Positions 15,747 through 17,832 of a stretch of DNA of 17,832 nucleotides are shown here, in pieces (positions within the stretch are counted from its first letter, which is position 1; each line of letters begins with the position of its first letter). The notes below the pieces were generated by a model. That model did not search any database, was not told the origin of the DNA, and worked only from the letters and a program-made list of their open reading frames with translations. The translations under genes and the position numbers were made by a program. The stretch is from Nephromyces sp. MM_2019 (lineage: Eukaryota > Apicomplexa > Aconoidasida > Nephromycida). The stretch covers positions 4,314-22,145 of the forward strand of contig JADHZB010001854.1 in assembly GCA_015657535.1 (NCBI GenBank), read 5' to 3'.

Positions 15747-17774
15747 GTGTGCGTGTATGTCTGTGTGTGCTTGGGAGTTTTAGCGGGGTTGGAGGGGGGG
15801 GGATAATTGAGTGTGTATGGGTAATTGAGTGTGTGTGGGTAATTGAGTGTATATGGGTAATTGAGTGTATATGGGTAATTGAGTGTATATGGGTAATTGA
15901 GTGTATATGGGTAATTGAGTGTGTATGTTTGAGTCATAGAGTGTGTATGTGTGAGGAGGCGTAAGCTTAGGATTTATGAATGATGGGGTCTATATAATGA
16001 AATTTAAGCTTAGTGGTGTGTGTGTGAGTTTGGGTTACATTAGTGTGTATGTGTAATAGGATAAGGGTTATGTATAGTATGATAAGTATCTGATTGTAGA
16101 GCTGAATCAATGTGTGTGCAAGATGGGTATAATAGGCTATTTAGAATCATATATGTGTGTATGTGATTCTATTTATGTGCATATTTTCCAAGTTAATATA
16201 TACATTAATTTAATACATATTATAGTCATTGATATTTAAGGGGAGCTTTATGTGTGTATTTATTTTTGTGTGTAGATGGTTCAATCGAACACCACCAATT
16301 TCAACACATTGGAGGTTTGGTTAAGTACTCAAGTAAACAACGCAACAGAAATTCGTAAGTTTACATATACACATTTTTACACACATTTGACATTCATTTA
16401 CACACACATTATGTTAGGATGTGTATATGCTATTTAGAATGCATATAATTTTTTGAGTAGAGTTATATCACTTTATACACACACACATATGGTTTTAAAA
16501 TCCTTGAACACAATACATACAGACATACCTACCAAAGTTTGAAACATCACACACACACTATAAATACTGAATATATATATATATATAAGTGTTTGTGTAT
16601 ATATTTACAGCCAAATATAAATATGTTAAATACACGGGAGATTTTGAATTTCCAGAATTTCCAGTCAAAGCTGGGCAGCTTACTTTTGTTAACATAAATG
16701 ATCAAGGTTAGTATACACACACAATATATAAACACAATATATACACACACAATATATAAACACAATATATACACACACAATATATAAACACAATATATAC
16801 ACACACAATATATAAACACAATATATACACACACAATATATAATCACAATATATACACACACAATATATAATCACAATATATACACACACAATATATAAA
16901 CATAATATATACACACACAATATATAAACACAAAATATACACACAAAATATTTATAAACACTCACACACACAAAATACACTCACAAAGTAGATATACATA
17001 CTTATCCACACAAACATATATATATATAGTTAATTATGGACACTTTTATAACTATATACATACACATTTTGATGTGTGTGTAAATTTAGGTATGTTTGAT
17101 ATTATCTATCCAATAGATGAGAAAAATGGAGCAGCTATCAAATATCATGGTCAGTTTAAATTGAGTTTACACACAAACTTACATTAGCACACTTGTTCAC
17201 ACATACACATAATTATCAATACACATACAAATAACAAACGTAAACACACCTATATATATATAAACACACCCTCATTAAATACAATCAAAAATACTTGAGG
17301 CATACACACACATATATATATATATTTTATAATCTAAACAAGCATTGGCAAATCTACAGGTTATTAGTTTATCAACATACACACACACTTACCCATATCT
17401 ACACATCCTTATCAACACTTATACACACACACAATATAGCTCATATCACTACACACACACTTATCAATATACACACACACATTTGACAGAAATGGAAGTC
17501 ATTCAAAGCGATTTGGATTCAAATTTTTCTCGCACAAAAATTGATCTCACACCATATAATTTTACGTACAAAGATGCAGTGACAAGTAAATTAATTTTCA
17601 CACACACACACAGACACACTATACACATACACACCTATTCAAATAATACACATACATACCTTATTGACACACACACAAACATAATATCACAAATATACAC
17701 TATAACTGGTTGTTTTAGTTTATCAAGCGGATAGACCCTTATTGAATGACCCAAATTATCTCCCAACCATCCGG
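14828..17774 (+). CDS. FG-GAP repeat protein of the ITFG1/TIP/LINKIN family (right-truncated)
   Basis: Six exons join in one open frame of 394 codons: 14828-15622, 16276-16354, 16611-16706, 17090-17149, 17490-17585 and 17719-17774. All introns are GT...AG; the next donor GTAAGC starts at 17775 and the gene leaves the window. ATG at 14828 opens a signal peptide (MFIFLLITFLCVLTHKVYS, cleavage likely after S19). FG-GAP/VCBS-type Asp-rich loops follow: DFDGDSYVD (52-60), SDFGFKGYIDIL (106-117), LDITHNGRMDIL (185-196), FIDLNHDLRPDIVL (252-265) and, across the exon 3/4 junction, FVNINDQGMFDIIYPI. LEVWL in exon 2 and the overall order fit the ITFG1-type beta-propeller ectodomain; a C-terminal membrane helix would lie beyond the window. 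The family works in the secretory pathway or at the cell surface, with roles in adhesion in animals; its role in protists is unclear. CA repeats inside exon 1 encode HTHT-type insertions. Confidence 0.82.
15623..15800 (+). repeat. (GT)n tract at the 5' end of intron 1 of the FG-GAP gene
   Basis: The donor GTATGT at 15623 leads straight into TG repeats: a pure run at 15654-15704, then an impure run with CTGT and GCGT interruptions to about 15770, then a run of G at 15793-15802. Both alternating reading phases of GT repeats encode Val-Cys with no stop, so exon 1 stays open across the tract. Confidence 0.95.
15801..15930 (+). repeat. 18-bp tandem repeat x7 in intron 1 of the FG-GAP gene
   Basis: The core TAATTGAG recurs with its AATTGA at 15805, 15823, 15841, 15859, 15877, 15895 and 15913, an exact 18-bp period. 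The unit is GGGTAATTGAGTGTATAT with GTGT/ATAT variation between copies. Because 18 is a multiple of three, the read-through frame carries six-residue peptide repeats (VIECVW or VIECIW) and remains open to 15964. Confidence 0.95.
16713..16946 (+). repeat. 28-bp tandem repeat x8 in intron 3 of the FG-GAP gene
   Basis: The phrase AATATATAA begins at 16723, 16751, 16779, 16807, 16835, 16863, 16891 and 16919, an exact 28-bp period. The unit is ACACACACAATATATAAACACAATATAT, with AATCAC for AAACAC in copies 5 and 6 and AACATA in copy 7. It begins only six bases after the donor GTTAGT at 16707 and fills more than half of the 383-bp intron. Confidence 0.95.
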
Positions 17775-17783
17775 GTAAGCCAT

Positions 17784-17784
<1 letters not shown>

Positions 17785-17832
<48 letters not shown>
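17785..17832 (+). repeat. (CA)24 tract in intron 6 of the FG-GAP gene
   Basis: An uninterrupted CA run starts ten bases after the donor GTAAGC at 17775 and continues to the end of the window. Its full length is unknown. Confidence 0.9.

Noticed and set aside
15602..15937. Minus-strand frame with YTLNYP repeats and a poly-HT tail
   Set aside because: Antisense translation of the 18-bp array and (GT)n tract of intron 1.
16547..16980. Minus-strand open frames of about 90-95 codons in the FG-GAP introns
   Set aside because: They consist of the 28-bp repeat read on the antisense strand (repeated YILCVY-type peptide) and lie across an exon that is clearly coded on the plus strand.
17586..17734. 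Reading exon 5 straight on to a stop at 17732-17734
   Set aside because: The extra peptide is CA-repeat translation (THTHRHT). A GTAAAT donor and a TTGTTTTAG acceptor remove it in phase and give IYQADRPLLNDPNYLPTIR followed by another good donor.
1..17832. Mobile element, CRISPR array, viral or bacterial gene content
   Set aside because: No transposase, reverse transcriptase, terminal repeats with target duplications, or spaced repeat arrays were seen. The tandem repeats have no unique spacers.

Overview
This is a eukaryotic nuclear window: AT-rich, interrupted genes, GT...AG introns, and very large amounts of TG/CA dinucleotide-repeat DNA. The best taxonomic clue is a complete 162-residue cyclase-associated protein made only of the C-terminal CAP beta-helix domain. 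That stripped-down form is typical of Apicomplexa, so an apicomplexan or close alveolate relative is the best guess; I cannot fix the genus. No rRNA, tRNA, CRISPR, bacterial-type operon or viral gene was seen.

Layout, left to right. (1) 1-157 is a 24-bp minisatellite, followed by two phase-matched minus-strand exons (284-182 and 649-567) of an ERI1-like DEDDh 3'-5' exonuclease that leaves the window on the left. (2) 650-6762 is mostly TG-rich and CA-rich blocks that alternate at kilobase scale. Inside it are an ambiguous exon-like cluster at 1266-1883 and a strong splice-site pair (4814/5670) that probably belongs to the 5' leader of the next gene. (3) 6765-7253 (+) is the CAP gene. (4) 7254-8541 is AT-rich, nearly free of dinucleotide repeats, with one small ORF (8076-8282, +). 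(5) 8542-9843 (-) is mitochondrial succinyl-CoA ligase beta subunit, intronless in its coding part, with a probable 5'-leader intron. (6) 9844-14242 is a long gene-poor stretch with CA- and TG-rich blocks, an (AT)n tract, inverted repeats and a possible terminal exon at 13533-13606. (7) 14243-14592 (-) is a plausible small four-exon gene of unknown function. (8) 14828-17774+ (+) is a six-exon, right-truncated gene for a secreted or membrane FG-GAP protein of the ITFG1/TIP/LINKIN family. Its introns hold (GT)n, an 18-bp tandem repeat and a 28-bp tandem repeat.

The recognisable genes do not form one pathway: an RNA exonuclease, an actin regulator, a TCA-cycle enzyme and a surface or secretory FG-GAP protein. 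The notable system-level signal is the repeat landscape. TG-rich and CA-rich tracts form strand-asymmetric blocks whose polarity tracks transcription. Read on the sense strand, the 5' flanks of the four recognised genes lean to CA, the first introns lean to TG, and the 3'-to-3' convergent interval has almost none.

Intron-exon models were derived by eye from splice consensus, reading-frame continuity and protein-family patterns; none has transcript support here.
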